Source: Lateolabrax maculatus
Taxonomy: Eukaryota; Chordata; Actinopteri; Acropomatiformes; Lateolabracidae
Direction of reading: 5' to 3'
NCBI GenBank assembly: GCA_031216445.1
Contig: CM062218.1
Coordinates: forward strand, 8,577,001-8,641,000
Length of the DNA stretch: 64,000 bases
The notes below the pieces were generated by a model. That model made no database searches. It worked only from the letters and a program-made list of their open reading frames with translations, and was not told where the DNA came from. Shown piece after piece: positions 38,501 to 50,400 of the stretch. The translations under genes were made by a program, and so were the position numbers. Every line of letters begins with the position of its first letter. Position 1 is the first letter of the stretch.

Positions 38501-41500
38501 CCACTACAAGACTGTTGAAGCGTTCGACACAGACATGCTCAAAGTGTTCCGCAATGCTGAGGTAGGCAGGTGTCCCATCTGTTGCTGCCATCAATGATAT
38601 CGATACTAGTCGCACCTAGGGCTTCCTTGTTTTGTGAATTGACATAAGTTGTAGTTGCCACGTCGTCAACAACATTAAGCCTTGCAGGCATTGCCTTGAT
38701 CATTCCTGAATCATCAGAAACTACCCCCAAAGGAGGGACATTTTTTACACTTGGACCTATTATACAGGAACTAAATTGAATCCTTGACTAAGATCCTGAA
38801 TCCTTCAAAAGGTTCTCGGTCCCCTGGGGAAGTTCTTACAGTGAAAACGCCCTATTGGCTGGCGCTGAAGGATAAACCCACTGCCAAAAGAGTCAGATCT
38901 GCTTTTGAATGAATTTGTGCCAGCATCATAATATTAGTCAAATGGATCATCATCCATCATTTGAAGATTATTTGTCTGTCAAACTAAATGCTCCATGGAT
39001 GTTATAGATCTTTTTCTACCTGTCAGATTTATGTCAACAATCATTAGAAAGACCAGTATGATGACTGCATGAAAGCTAAGGCTGGTGCAACATCCAGTCT
39101 CCATCATTTAATAACACTGATAACAAGAACACATTCCAGATTCTTACAGCCTAATCAATATTAAAAAGCCTCATGAAAATGATAATTTAAGCTGTTACTG
39201 TGCACCTCTAACACATTATTCCTCCCACTCATTCAGCTTCTTTCTATCTTCCCATCTCACACACAAACACCTCCCAAATGGGATATAACTTCATGACTGC
39301 TGATCCTTTGCACACACATTGCAGGTCCTTTTGATTTACATCTGTATAGTTTAGCAGTTTAAACAAGGGCCACTTGAAACCTCTCAGAGGAGCTTACTCT
39401 TCCAGTTACAGAAGTTTGAAGTGGACGTCTAAATTAGATTCACCCTTTGGTCCCAAACTCTTTTTCCCAGACTGAAAAAAAGCGTGAGGGGAATGTGGTT
39501 TATTGTTAATGTGGGAGCTGTGGGGTGTAGCATTTTCTGTGAAACTTTGTCAGGGGCAAAGACTGTGACTCTGTTCTGCAGGGAATTGCCCGTGAACCTG
39601 CAGGCAGATCAGCTCAAAGTCTCGTCTGAGTGACTAAATGATGAGGATATAATTCTGGAGTCAAATGTGCCTTTATATATGATTTCTGTTCTTATCTCTT
39701 AATGCTATTTGTGTTGTTGTCCTTGAGTTGTGTATCAGAACACACTGTCAGTAACAGATTCACTAAGATGATTTGTGTCTGTAAATGTATTGTTTTTGCC
39801 AAAATAATAAAGCAGCTGCATTTACAACTGTCTTGTTCTCCCACCAGAAATATTACGGCAGGAAGTCATCAGTTGGCAGGGATGTGTGTCGGCTGCGGAA
39901 AGCCTATTACAGCGCTCGCCATGAAGCCGCTGTCCAGATTGATGAGATCGTGGGCGAAACGGCCAGCGAGGCTGACAGCTCGGATTCGCTGGAGCGTGAC
40001 CATGGCCACCACCACGGAGGAGGAGGGCCGGGGTCCCACGACAAGGACGACGACATCATCCGTTGCATCTGTGGAATGTACAAGGACGAAGGCCTGATGA
40101 TCCAGTGTGAAAAGTGCATGGTAAGAAGCAAGCTGTCAAATATATAACTGAAAAAGCTGGTAAAAAATGTATATTTTTACTAGCGTAGAAATAAAGATGA
40201 TTTATTTTTGTCTCACTGGCTGGTTACATCTGTTTTAGTTAGCGCTTTCTCTTGAGACCTAACTAAGGAGTACTTTGTCAAGGAGATTTTCCAAAGGAGA
40301 GAGCGCAGTCAGTCCTTGGTGTATATTTTCTGTTATTTTTAGACAAAGAAAAACAAGGAGGGTTTCAAATATTGATGGCACTTAAGTTCAGAAACGACAA
40401 AACAAGGAGATTGTTACGAGATTGTTTGTCTTTGCTAGTAATACAGACTCAGAACGTCGCTGTTACTCTTTCAAGAGAGTCACTGTCAGTACCAGCTGGG
40501 GAGTAGTTGATGCAACTATCCATTTTTTGCTTTCACGTGATACAACAAATGTTTTTGTGACTCTAGGTGTGGCAGCACTTTGACTGCATGCGGCTGGAGA
40601 CTGAGGTGGAGCACTACCTGTGTGAGCAGTGTGACCCTCGGCCTGTAGACAGGGTACGTCTGTCCCATCGAAGCAACCATGAATGCTGAATTATATGCTA
40701 TGTTCAAAACAGTTTTTCTTCTTAGGCCAGTAAAGTTTACTCCTTTTTATGGGCATAAATTATCACCAACCTCTTCCATCTTATCTCACCCATATGTGTT
40801 CTTGTTGTTACAGGAAGTTCCCATGATACCCCAGCCCAACTACGCGCAGGTGGGCTCTGTCTACTACATCTGCCTCCTTAGAGATGACCTGCTACTACAT
40901 CAAGGTAAAGAAACAATAGAACCAGCAGTTTCAGGTGCTTGGTAAGGTCCAGTCTCTCATTTGCAAAACTGATTTTTATAGTAATTTAAATCCTGCAATG
41001 TTGTTTATTGTGTATTGTGTCACACATTTGAGTCAATGCATGCTGTGCATGAGAAAAAATAACAGAAGATAAAAATAAAATAGCACTGATGGAGGTCAGA
41101 AACTCTACAGGGAACCTTTAAGTTGCTTTAAGTTTAATCAAGGCAGCTCAAGTTAATTTTATTATTTCAAAAGAAAGCCAGCAGGACCTTTATTGTATCA
41201 TAGGTTGAATTGTGTCTAATGCAAAATTAAGTTTGCTTTGTGATCTTGTAACCTTTAAACATTTTGACTTGCCAAAATGTGATCATCTCCAAAATTCGGG
41301 CAAAATAAGTGTTACTGTACTGAGATGTAATACTCTACCTGTTTCTTGTAAAATATCATCGTTGTAGACAAGTCACCTGTCTGTGTTTTGTGTGCAGGTG
41401 ACTGTGTGTATCTAATGAGAGACAGCAGACGCACACCGGAGGGCCAGCCTGTCAGGCAGTCGTACCGTCTCTTGTCTCACATCAACAGAGACAAACTCGA

Positions 41501-44156
41501 CATCTTCCGAATTGAGAAACTCTGGAAGAATGAAAAGTAAGTTAATCAGATGGACAACTGGCATGACGACTATAGATACCTGCCAGTGAGAACAGTTACA
41601 TGTAGTACTCTCTCGTGGTAACTGCTTGTGGAATATTATTTTGCTCATCAAGTTGCATTACATTGTTTAATTTGCTTTTCTGTATCCACTCAAACTCTAA
41701 AGGGGTGAGAGGTTTGCCTTTGGCCACCACTACTTCCGTCCTCATGAGACACATCATTCTCCTTCACGGCGGTTTTACCAGAACGAGTTGTTCCGCATGC
41801 CGCTTTACGAGATCATCCCCCTGGAGGCAGTGGTGGGAACCTGCTGTGTCCTCGATCTCTACACTTTCTGCAAGGGTGAGGGGAAACAAAAAAATGCAAA
41901 CTTACATAAAAGACAAATACATGACAGCAGTCTCTGGCTAATACAAAGAGTGTTCCTTCCTACAGGACGGCCGAAGAGTGTAAAAGAGCAGGATGTGTAC
42001 ATCTGTGATTACCGCTTGGACAAGTCGGCTCACCTGTTCTACAAGATCCATCGTAATCGCTACCCAGTCTGCACCAAGCCATATGCCTTCAACCACTTTC
42101 CCAAGCGGCTCACGCCAAAAAGAGACTTCTCGGTGAGCATAAAGGGGGTCTTGACAGGGTGGGACTTCTGCGCTGGGATCTATTACTGATTTATAAACAC
42201 TGAAAGATATTTTAAGAGTGGTAGGATATATTACAGCCCTGGGCACATTTTGTCTTGGCACACAATCTCGCTCACTGTGTTTAGGCAGCAGCACAATCAC
42301 AGGTGAAGGTGGGACAAACCAAAAAAACAAATTAAAGAAACCACACCTGCTTTCTGTTTCTGATCCAAACCACATAGTTTGCAGTGAACCACATCCAAAC
42401 ATCTGTGATTTTGTCACTAGTGTTAGCATGTTGACAACTATGTATTTGTATTTGTGTGGTTAATTAAGCCCATTGTAAATAGTAATGCTGGAGAAACTGA
42501 GAGATGGAAGCGTTCAATGCAACTTAGTAGTTGCTGCAATTATTTTGCACTGCAACGCTTCAAGCGAACTAAAAACGTGATTTCCTAGTTTTTCTTAGTT
42601 TTTAGCTTAGTATTTTTTCAGTAAGTTTTGTTGACTTTTGTTGCCTCCATGGAGGACCAGATGGATAAGTTTAATTGAATGCAGAAACTTAAATAAGACA
42701 ACTTTTCCAAAATGTTGCATCGTTGCACTAATTTTATCGTCCAATTTGCAAACCCTAACCATCTGAAGCTGAAGTCAGCTAAATAAAATCATGAGAAGCA
42801 CTTGCAAACACTTTTTGAGCCTGTTCTAATTGTGACATTTTTGCAGCCGCACTACGTTCCTGACAACTACAAGAGGAACGGGGGCCGTTCTGCCTGGAAG
42901 AGCGAACGACCAAAAGGAGCCGGGGGCTGCGAAGACGACGGCTCTTCCTGCGAACGTGGTGACGACTTCCCACCTGAGGCTGAAGATGTGAGAGGAGTGG
43001 AGGACGACATGGACATGGCTCCGGAGGATTCTGAACTTCTCTCAGCCAAACCCAGAAGAGCGGAACGGGAAGGGGAAGGAGACGAGGATGAAGACGACGA
43101 GGAGGACGAAGAGGACGGGCAGGACACTGAGGAGCACAAAGAGCTGGAGGAGAATTCTGCAGAGAGGATAGGAGAGATGCTTGAACTCCCGTCGTCCTCG
43201 GCCTCCTCGCCGCTACACCACCCAGTGCTGGGCAGGAGGGATGCCCAGAGGGATCGGCTCAACAAAATTCTCTTGGATCTGCTGCACAGAACTCCGAGCA
43301 AGAATGGTGAGGGACCGGGAACAAAGCAGGGGGGTAGGTCAACAGATAAATCCCTGACAGTTAATGTGTCAGAACAATTGCTGTGATGCATCATTTAAAC
43401 ATGTTGGATGACACGTTTTTTGAACTATTTCAGAATGGCTAAGTTCAAAGTTGGGCAAAAAACGGTCCGTTAGAGGGAGTTGGGGATGAAGAGGAAGCAA
43501 AATCTGCAGCTCAGATATTGCTTTCATTCATATTTATGTCAAACTCTTTTCAGCATTCGTCTAACAGATGTGACCTCAGTTTTTGGATCTGCTGCTTCGT
43601 CCAAGTCTTTTCCTCTCATGCAGTGTTTCAGTCTGGTGTTTTATTGCTTCAGCCTGCTGACAATATCACCAAATGTATCTAAATCTAGACAATTTTAAAC
43701 TAACAGTGTCTAATCTCCGTGTTTTAGCGATAAATTTGGTGATAAGCTATACAAAAACCAACAATGAATTGATCGTGCTAACGATTGTTGCCTTTGTAGG
43801 CAAAACCAAATAGCAAAAAAACATCTATTTTGAGTCAATTCCACATTACCGTTGTGCTCCCACAAACTAGAGCACCAGAGTGTATTATGCCGCTGTTGAA
43901 AATAGTCTGTTGGACACAGTTTCCCAGGCTTTGAAGCTTAATGCATCTGTAACAAGAGACACCTTTGCCTACCTTTACCTTTGCTGTTTCATTGATATAA
44001 TACCGTGTCAGCTGTTTCTGTCTACGCCTCTAACTCCCCGTCTCTCTTTGTGTTTTTCCAACAGCCATAGATGTCACTTATCTCCTGGAGGAGGGCGCAG
44101 GGCGGCGGTTACGGCGACGGACGCTCGGATTCGGTGATTTCGTGGGCAGAAAATAA
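20525..44156 (+). CDS. ash1l: Histone-lysine N-methyltransferase ASH1L
   Basis: 25 coding exons: 20525-21136, 21969-26406, 29404-30070, 30959-31132, 31237-31331, 31567-31640, 31780-31825, 32053-32161, 32405-32611, 32796-32942, 35460-35568, 35724-35873, 36510-36577, 37224-37390, 37581-37733, 37961-38015, 38429-38561, 39848-40120, 40567-40653, 40814-40904, 41398-41536, 41703-41875, 41966-42132, 42847-43306, 44065-44156. All phases close, giving 2961 aa (human about 2969). ASH1L methylates H3K36 and opposes Polycomb at active genes. A disordered N-half (4.4-kb exon) carries AT-hooks near residues 631, 680, 710, 767, 887 and 1310, with a seventh near 1779. Then come AWS (about 2047-2098), SET (about 2099-2226, NHSC 2178-2181), post-SET cysteines (2229, 2231, 2236), bromodomain (about 2380-2490), C4HC3 PHD finger (2541-2581), BAH (about 2621-2755), an acidic tract and a conserved basic C-terminus. 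The order matches ASH1L uniquely. Confidence 0.97.
21137..21968 (+). other. ash1l: ash1l intron after the first coding exon
   Basis: A 0.8-kb intron with donor AAAAGG|GTAAGG and acceptor TTTTTTTGCAG. The reading frame runs open a few codons into it on each side, which explains why simple frames overrun the exon ends. I see no repeat with clear borders. Confidence 0.7.
22570..22735 (+). repeat. ash1l: Ser/Asn-rich AGC-AAC trinucleotide stretch in the large ash1l exon
   Basis: Repeated AGC, AAC and AGT codons encode a Ser/Asn low-complexity segment. It sits in the predicted disordered N-terminal half, which is poorly conserved between fish and mammals, and is likely to vary in length. Confidence 0.7.
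26407..29403 (+). other. ash1l: 3-kb ash1l intron with a purine-rich tract
   Basis: The donor GAGTTAG|GTAAGT at 26406/26407 is strong. Positions about 28560-28990 are A/G-rich on the + strand. Several short frames occur on both strands without family resemblance. If the intron were retained, the 4.4-kb exon would read on to a TGA at 26442-26444, which would give a protein cut off after the AT-hook region. Confidence 0.55.
30225..30930 (+). mobile_element. 3' fragment of a non-LTR retrotransposon (L2/CR1-like)
   Basis: The frame open from 30239 encodes the C-terminal end of a LINE ORF2: YLGTIIN near the start, SRARQRLF, the YRSIIES...CWFGN block, KLQRVVN and LLPSGRRYR, ending at a stop near 30751. 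An untranslated tail follows, finishing GGGGACAATAAAGATTTATTGAATTGAATAG with a short tandem GAATT tail, as in L2-type elements. It is 5'-truncated, in the same sense as ash1l, and fills almost all of the intron 30071-30958. It is too short to mobilise itself. The clade is inferred from tail style. Confidence 0.8.
32943..35459 (+). other. ash1l: 2.5-kb intron splitting the ash1l SET domain, with a MITE
   Basis: The intron interrupts a Trp codon (TG|G, residue 2190) between the NHSC half and the YDYNFHSF half of SET. It contains the TTAA-flanked element at 33212-33641. The rest is AT-rich without recognised features. Confidence 0.65.
33212..33641. mobile_element. TTAA-flanked MITE (piggyBac-like)
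   Basis: The left end reads TTAAAGGGGCCCTGTGGAGT. The complement of the right end reads TTAAAGGTTCCCTGTTGGGT. They are thus imperfect terminal inverted repeats of about 16 bp, both bordered by TTAA, the target duplicated by piggyBac elements. The 430-bp body has no coding capacity. The same end, AACTCTACAGGGAACCTTTAAG, recurs at 41100-41121. Confidence 0.65.
35874..36509 (+). other. ash1l: ash1l intron after the post-SET exon
   Basis: AT-rich 0.6-kb intron with a good donor CGA|GTAAGT and acceptor TTTATCTAG. I recognise nothing else in it. Confidence 0.6.
36578..37223 (+). other. ash1l: ash1l intron with a (CA)n run
   Basis: The donor AGAG|GTAACC is followed directly by a (CA)n-like run at 36582-36613, so the microsatellite starts within 5 bp of the splice site. 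The rest is AT-rich. Confidence 0.6.
38562..39847 (+). other. ash1l: 1.3-kb ash1l intron inside the bromodomain region
   Basis: The intron separates ...MLKVFRNAE from KYYGRKS.... I see no recognisable repeat ends or RNA gene. Downstream frames that include the next exon simply start in this intron. Confidence 0.6.
40975..41121. mobile_element. Partial copy of the TTAA MITE family
   Basis: The complement of this stretch begins CTTAAAGGTTCCCTGTAGAG, matching the right end of the element at 33212-33641 through the TTAAAGGTTCCCTGT core. A CATGCA-rich segment and GTGACA(C/T).ATACACA follow at similar distance in both. No matching left end is visible, so it is truncated. It lies in the ash1l intron 40905-41397. 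Confidence 0.5.
42133..42846 (+). other. ash1l: ash1l intron downstream of the BAH domain
   Basis: An intron of about 0.7 kb between ...LTPKRDFS and PHYVPDNYKRN. It contains nothing recognised beyond AT-rich sequence. Confidence 0.6.
43307..44064 (+). other. ash1l: Last ash1l intron
   Basis: This 0.76-kb intron separates the acidic-tract exon from the final exon that encodes AIDVTYLLEEG...RRRTLGFG. The first frame reads a short way into the intron and stops at 43384-43386. I see no repeat. Confidence 0.6.
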
Positions 44157-46521
44157 CGTCTTTATGTGCCTGTCAAGCACACTGCCTTTCACTTTTGTGA
44201 GCAAGGGGCAGAAAATGGAGAGACAGCAAAAAGGGAAATGAGCATTGTTGGTTGTCCGACCATTAAGGACCACAATGCATCCCTTGGGGCCTCTTCCAGT
44301 TTACCTCTTCCAAGACTGTCATCTCATCTCTGAGAGGGTGGAGGGGGTTTGGAAGCGCTGACTCCATGGTAATTTCAGCTTTCCAAGAGTTCTCAAGGAG
44401 CCTGAAGTGAGAGCTGACCCAGACTTCTTGCTTATTTAAGTAGTATGATGCAAAACCTGTTTTTTTTTTTGTTTTTTTTAATGAACATAGGAGAAATAAC
44501 CCATGCACTTAAATGCATTGAATATTACAGACGTGGGTAGATAAGTTCCACTAGCAAGCATCAGAAATGAAACAAGTGGTACTGAATGGGGATGGATAGT
44601 GGGAGGGATGGTTAGTCGTTTCAGTCAATGGGGATGTGAATGCTGGAGAATTGTTCCCCCTAGTGGGACTTAGCTGCAATGACAAAATATATCAGATGAG
44701 AGAAGAGCTGCGCCAAGACTGTGGGGGGGCGGGGGGGGATGGCATAGGAGAAATGTAAGTTGAGCAGTGTGCTCAGATGCTGCTCATTAGAAAGCGAGAA
44801 CGATGGTGGTGAACTGCACTTTTGGTACCATGGATATTGTGAAGCTCTGTGTAATGTATCTATAATGAAAACACACTAACACTTTCACAGTATTGGATGA
44901 TGCAGTCTGAAAAAAAGAAAAAAAAAAAGCAAGTTAAAAAGTCTATTATCTTTTTCCTGTTATACTGTAGTAACTCATTTAGGAACTGAAGAGGCTTGGG
45001 GTGTGTTTGTTTTTAGAGTAAAGTGGGTGGGGGGAGATTGAGTGTGCGCTTTTGTCAGTCAAAGTATCTTGTTGAGGTTTGAATTTTGATTTTTAATTTT
45101 TCTCGTGAGGCAGTCAGCTTCGCCCCTCTTTTTTGAAGTAACATGATTCACCAGCTTAACTAAATCAGGCGTGCGCGGGGACACTGGCTTTAACTGTAAC
45201 GCCTTACACAGCTGTGCTCTCCGACTGCCTTGTGTGCGAGTGTGTGCGTGCGTACACACTTATTGTGTGTCTGTACTCTGCCAGATTTCTTGAAGATATA
45301 CCTTTTTAAAAAAAATGGAAAAAAAAATTAAGGGCTCGATGGCAATTAACAGTTTTAAGAAAACTATGGAAAACAATACTTAACATGAAATGTATCGTGA
45401 TGGTCATATTTTCTTATATTCTGTGAGATGGGTGGGGCGGTGTATACTGTATATTGGGAGGGGAAGGGACTTCAGATCTTTTTTTGTCTTTAGACTATGT
45501 TCCTGGTTGCCATGGAGAATGTTTTAAAAAGAAATTGTGATATTTGATGAGATTTCTTTTTTTCCCCAAATGCCTCTGCTAAGAAGGGACAGCCTGCAAT
45601 GTCCCAGTGCGGTAAACTGACAGAAGAGTGACAAGAATGAGACACTGACTGAGGGAGAGAGGGGGAACGGGAAGCTGTACAGTGCCAAGTTATGTAAATA
45701 TACACACTTTACATTGAGGAGTGTCTCCAAAAGCAATATCTTGAAAATGGATTTTGTTTATTATTGTACTGTACAGGACTCAGCCCTAAATGTATTATGA
45801 TTATTCTAATAATGATATTATAATTTCTTCCGTTTGTATTACTATAATGAAGACACTTAAGTTCAGAGGAAAATGATTTTTTTAATGTCCATAAAATCTC
45901 ACCTTAACTGTCCTGACGACATAAAAGCTTAAGCTGAGTTTTCGTTGCCTATAAATGAAATTCATCTATGTACTGCATGAGCGAGAAGAATGTCAAACGG
46001 ACACAGAAGGCATTGGGACATGACAGTGACTCCGCAACGACACCTTTGTCACTGAATATTGTTAATAATATTACTTTTAAGGAGAAACGTACTCCTTGTT
46101 TTTTGCTGCAAAGTGTTGAACACTAAAAAAACAAACCAACATAAAAATGTTATGATATTTTTAAACAGTGACAGGAACAAAAGTAAAGCTGTCAGCCCAA
46201 CATCATGTTATTATTTTTGTTTTTCTTTCAAATAGGAAATGGTTCCGTTTTGTGATAGCGGTCATTGTATGATGCTTGTACATGTATTTGTGTGTTTTGT
46301 GTGATTTGTTTAGTTATTTTTAGACAATCACAAAATAAGATGCAAGCATTGTAAATGGCAGACTGGCGGACATTTTGTGATGTGTACAGTTTGTCAAAAA
46401 AACTTCTTCCACTCGTTAAAAGTTTGTAATTATGATTCTTAAGTCATGAAAAATGCTGTTGGTTTTTACTTTTTTTGTTTTATATTTGTTTTTGTTTTTG
46501 TTTGTTTGTTTTTTTAATAAA
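44157..46521 (+). other. ash1l: ash1l 3' UTR
   Basis: This AT-rich sequence of about 2.4 kb from the stop codon to the AATAAA has T-rich and ATTTA-type stretches and no coding support. The length is typical of a regulated chromatin-gene 3' UTR. An earlier weak signal cannot be excluded. Confidence 0.65.
46516..46521 (+). terminator. ash1l: Polyadenylation signal AATAAA of ash1l
   Basis: AATAAA is preceded by a long TTTGTTTG tract and followed by a T/GT-rich stretch (46545-46565). It is the best candidate 3' end for ash1l. Confidence 0.7.
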
Positions 46522-46539
46522 AAGCACTACATTATTGTG

Positions 46540-47423
46540 AATACACTTTATGCTGTTATGTTTTGAATATTCCTCAGATAGTTCACAAAAAAATGCTCAA
46601 CGGTAGTTAAGTATCCTACCCGTGTGCTGGCAGACTTGAAGATATGAAGATCATTTCAGAAAGGCTAATCAATCAGAGCATCTGTGAAGCTCCCAAAATG
46701 AATTACTCTGCATTTATTATGTTGCAGCACAAATACCTTTTGAGTGACTTACAGTTTATTTGATGATGAATGGAAGATTTAGCTGACAGAGCCTCTGAAT
46801 GAAGATGTTGAAGCAGAGTGACGTAATAGATTTTCATATTGTGTGCTGGTGAATGCTACCATATGTACTCTACTGAAAGTTCAGGGGTGTATTATCTGAA
46901 ATGAAAACCTAATCTCCATGGTGCTGAATGAGTAAACCTCCCCCTCCACAGTCACCCAGCTGCCTTGGCTGCTCCCGCTCCAGTTTGGACATGGGGGAAA
47001 TAAAAATGACCATGTCTCAGAGCTACTTTTCAGATGGTGCCACCAATAGAAATACTTGATTGATCATGTTCTACATAATCAACATGAATTTAAAACACTA
47101 ATCCTCAGATCCATATCTCCATCCATAGTGAAAGGAACAGTTTCACAGAAAACCTGGGTCTGCCCAGTGTTGGTCATCTGCAAAATCTCGCGATATTACG
47201 ACAGTTGGCTGAGTTGAATGACAGGCAGGTTACTATGAACGCTAATGTTCAAGGCACTATCGCTGACATAAAGGCATAATAAACTACTTCAACTACTACT
47301 ACTACTTACTACTTTCCCCAAATCAATTTTCTTACGATAGTTTTCCAACATACTGACAGCGCGAAAGAAAAAACTTAAAAGCCAGAAATCTCGCGATGAA
47401 CTCCCGGGTTTGACTGCGAGGTG
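46540..47423. other. Spacer ash1l-lrrc71
   Basis: 0.9 kb without an exon. Its right third turns CpG-richer toward the lrrc71 promoter and contains two TCTCGCGA octamers at 47186-47193 and 47389-47396. Confidence 0.55.
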
Positions 47424-47437
47424 GTTACCATAGTAAC
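47424..47437. promoter_or_regulatory. lrrc71: X-box (RFX binding site) in the lrrc71 promoter
   Basis: GTTACCATAGTAAC is a perfect match to the palindromic X-box GTNRCC-(0-3)-RGYAAC, with a 2-bp spacer. Its right edge is 62 bp upstream of the lrrc71 ATG. X-boxes within about 150 bp of the start are the hallmark of RFX-controlled ciliary genes. Binding is inferred. Confidence 0.75.
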
Positions 47438-47498
47438 GCCAGCGACACAGCGACGTTATCTCGCTTATCTGATGATTTTGCGACTTTAAGACTCAACA

Positions 47499-50400
47499 AT
47501 GTCTAGAAAGAAACACAAGGAGAAGACAGAGAAGGCGAATGCTGAGGACGAGGCCTCGAAAAATACAGGTTAGATGATGTTTTCGTTATCAGGTCGAACA
47601 TCCGCGTTAGCCAGCTCCTTCACCGCAGCTGTAAGGCTAACTGTCATTGAAGAGGCAACTTTTTATAAATAAAGTTTTGTTAATCTGCAAATTATACAAT
47701 ACATGCTATGCTTTTAATAGTAATAAAATAACACAAAAGTAGGATTGTATTATTTGTATAACTGTAAACTGTAAATAGCTAATCTAAGTAGTGGGATTTC
47801 ATTTGGACAGGTTTAAATACACAACCTTTGAAATACGCAGTGGTGGAAGATGTATTAATACCAAACAATTAAAAATACTCTATTACAAGTAAAAGTGCAG
47901 TATTCATAATTTACATATGTACAGTCCTACAGTATCAAAAGTAAAAGTATGGCCCCTGCCTGTGATAAAATTGCCTAAAATGAAATACTTTAGTGAAGTA
48001 CAAGCACCTCAAAATTGTACTGAAGTGCAGAATTTAGGAAATATACTTACTTTCCAACTGTGGAAATAAGTAGTAGTTTTAGTAGTAGTTTAGTTTAATT
48101 CATATATTCAAGAGCTTTACTCACATTATTGTCAGGGCAGACTGTAACCCAGCATGTGCTGGGCAGATGGCAGGGAAACAGGAAAACACTGGAGTGTAGC
48201 ATTTAAGGAATCTTAATAGACGTCAGGGATGGAATACTACTCTCAATCACTTGTGTAGTTTAACTGCCCAAGAGGTTAATAAAAAGGGGAAAATGCTCAG
48301 TGGATTTAAACTTTGTTGTCTGTTGTTTTTAGGACAGACTCCAAATGAAACATTGACTGTTCAGACCTTTGGTAAGTAACATTATCAGGCTCTGTTTGGT
48401 AACAGATGAGAGTTGTATGGTCAATGCTTTAAACCCTCTATCCCACAGATGAATATCAGTGCTCAGGCAACGTGGAGATTGACTTTCCTGGGCTTTGTGC
48501 TCTTCTGGACATGAAGGATATCCCAGCAGTCAGCACCAACCTACCAGCCTCCTGCACCACTGAAACTGAAGGGGCGGACACGGGTAAACAGGAGCTGCTC
48601 CTGATTTAAAGAGCTTTGCACTGACAAAGTGACAGGCAGACACATACTAATATCTTGTTTTATTCTATCCAGTTGATTTTTAAGTCAAGTCAAGTCAAGT
48701 CAATTTTATTTGTATAGCGCCAAATCATAACAAAAGTTATCTCAAGACGCTTTCACATAGAGTAGGTCTAGACCATACTCTTTAAAATATTATTTACAGA
48801 GACCCAACAGTTCCCACCATGAGCAAGCACTTGGCGACAGTGGCGAGAAAAAACTCCCTTTTAACAGGTAGAAACCTCGAGCAGAACCAGGCTCTGGGTG
48901 GGCGGCCATCTGCATCGACCGAGTTGGGTTGAAAGTGGAGGAGAGAGGGGGAGAGGGGAGACAGAACAGGAGGAGAGACAACAAATCAGACTAATAATAA
49001 TAACAACTGCAGCAGTGAGTGTGGAGCAGGAACATGGGGGCAGTAGATGGCCGGCCTTCACAGATCCAGAATCTACAGCTCCAGGGGCGGAAATACCTGC
49101 AGAAAGTGAGAAGGCGAAAAAACACAGAAAGCACAAGGACTACCAGGAAGAAATGGAGTTGGTAGCCTGTATTAGTGGGATAGGAATGCGTACAGATAGA
49201 GAGGGAGAGGAGGAGAGAGAAGTACTGTACCTTGGATTGTACCTAATTTCTGTTTGTCTGAACAAAAAGACAGTTGAATGAGCAATTAAAAAAATATAAA
49301 ACAAAGGAAATCAGAAGACCTATGACCATTCGGTTCACTGGAAATATACTTTACTGCACTGTATAGATCATTATGTAAGAAGTCTGAATGTACAATAGTT
49401 CTCCTTTTTATAATCTCAGCTTCAGTTCACTTACAACTATCATAATTGTACCATCAGAGGAAAACCAGTCACAGATAAATGTTGCACCTTCCTGGTCTAA
49501 GCCATGCCTCCAGGTGGAGCTGGAAAATGAAGACCCGCTAAGCGCCATTGACCTCAAGGTTTCTGGTAAGAACAAAACACCACAGAGAAGTATACACAGC
49601 CATATTTATCTCTGGTTTGACATTTTTTCTCTTTTTAAATTCTCATTTGACTTCATGAGTAGTCTGCAACCAATGATGCCCCCTGTGATTAATGTCATTC
49701 AGTATCTCTGCTGGATGTTGGAGAAAAACGCAATATTATCGGTTTTAAATATACACAGGATGGAAGGTAGATGAGCAAATCGCCAGAGTGCTACAGAAGA
49801 TGCTTCCCACCTTGAGCAAGCTACAGAGCCTTCAGTGAGTAATAAACTGATGGACAGAGGTGCACTCTTGCTACAGGGAACAGGCTTACAGCTGTCACTG
49901 TTTTGTTTGTGTTTGTTTGTGTAACCTGTCCACTGTGCTACAGGTTTTGGCAGGCGGGCCTGACAGATCGAATGGTAATGACCCTCGTGAACACAATATC
50001 CCTGTGCTCCAACCTCAGGTGAGCGTATTCTACTGTCACACTGTTAGTTTTTGTTTTGCAAAGGAAATGTTGATTTGCATAGAAAATTACACCACAGTAT
50101 GTTTAACATTAACAGTCAAACACAATAGGATTACTGATCCTTCTCCTCCTATTTGTTTTATGTTAGTTCTGTGACGTTGGAGGACAACCCTCTTCCAGAG
50201 CGGAGCTACCACCTTCTTCTCTCTGAAGACAGTGTGTGAGTTGCTGAGCAGTTACATATCTCACAAAGTAGAACAGAGCTTGTTCAAATAAACCTTGATT
50301 TGCCCTCACACACAAATAGAATCACAAACATGCCCCGATTCATGTTGTGCGTCTTTTTGGTCAAGCCTCACTCACTTGTCGCTGAGAAATAACCGGATAG

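Noticed and set aside
48790..49281. Frames of 64-127 aa on both strands
   Set aside because: They lie inside a dispersed teleost repeat in lrrc71 intron 3 and are not lrrc71 exons.
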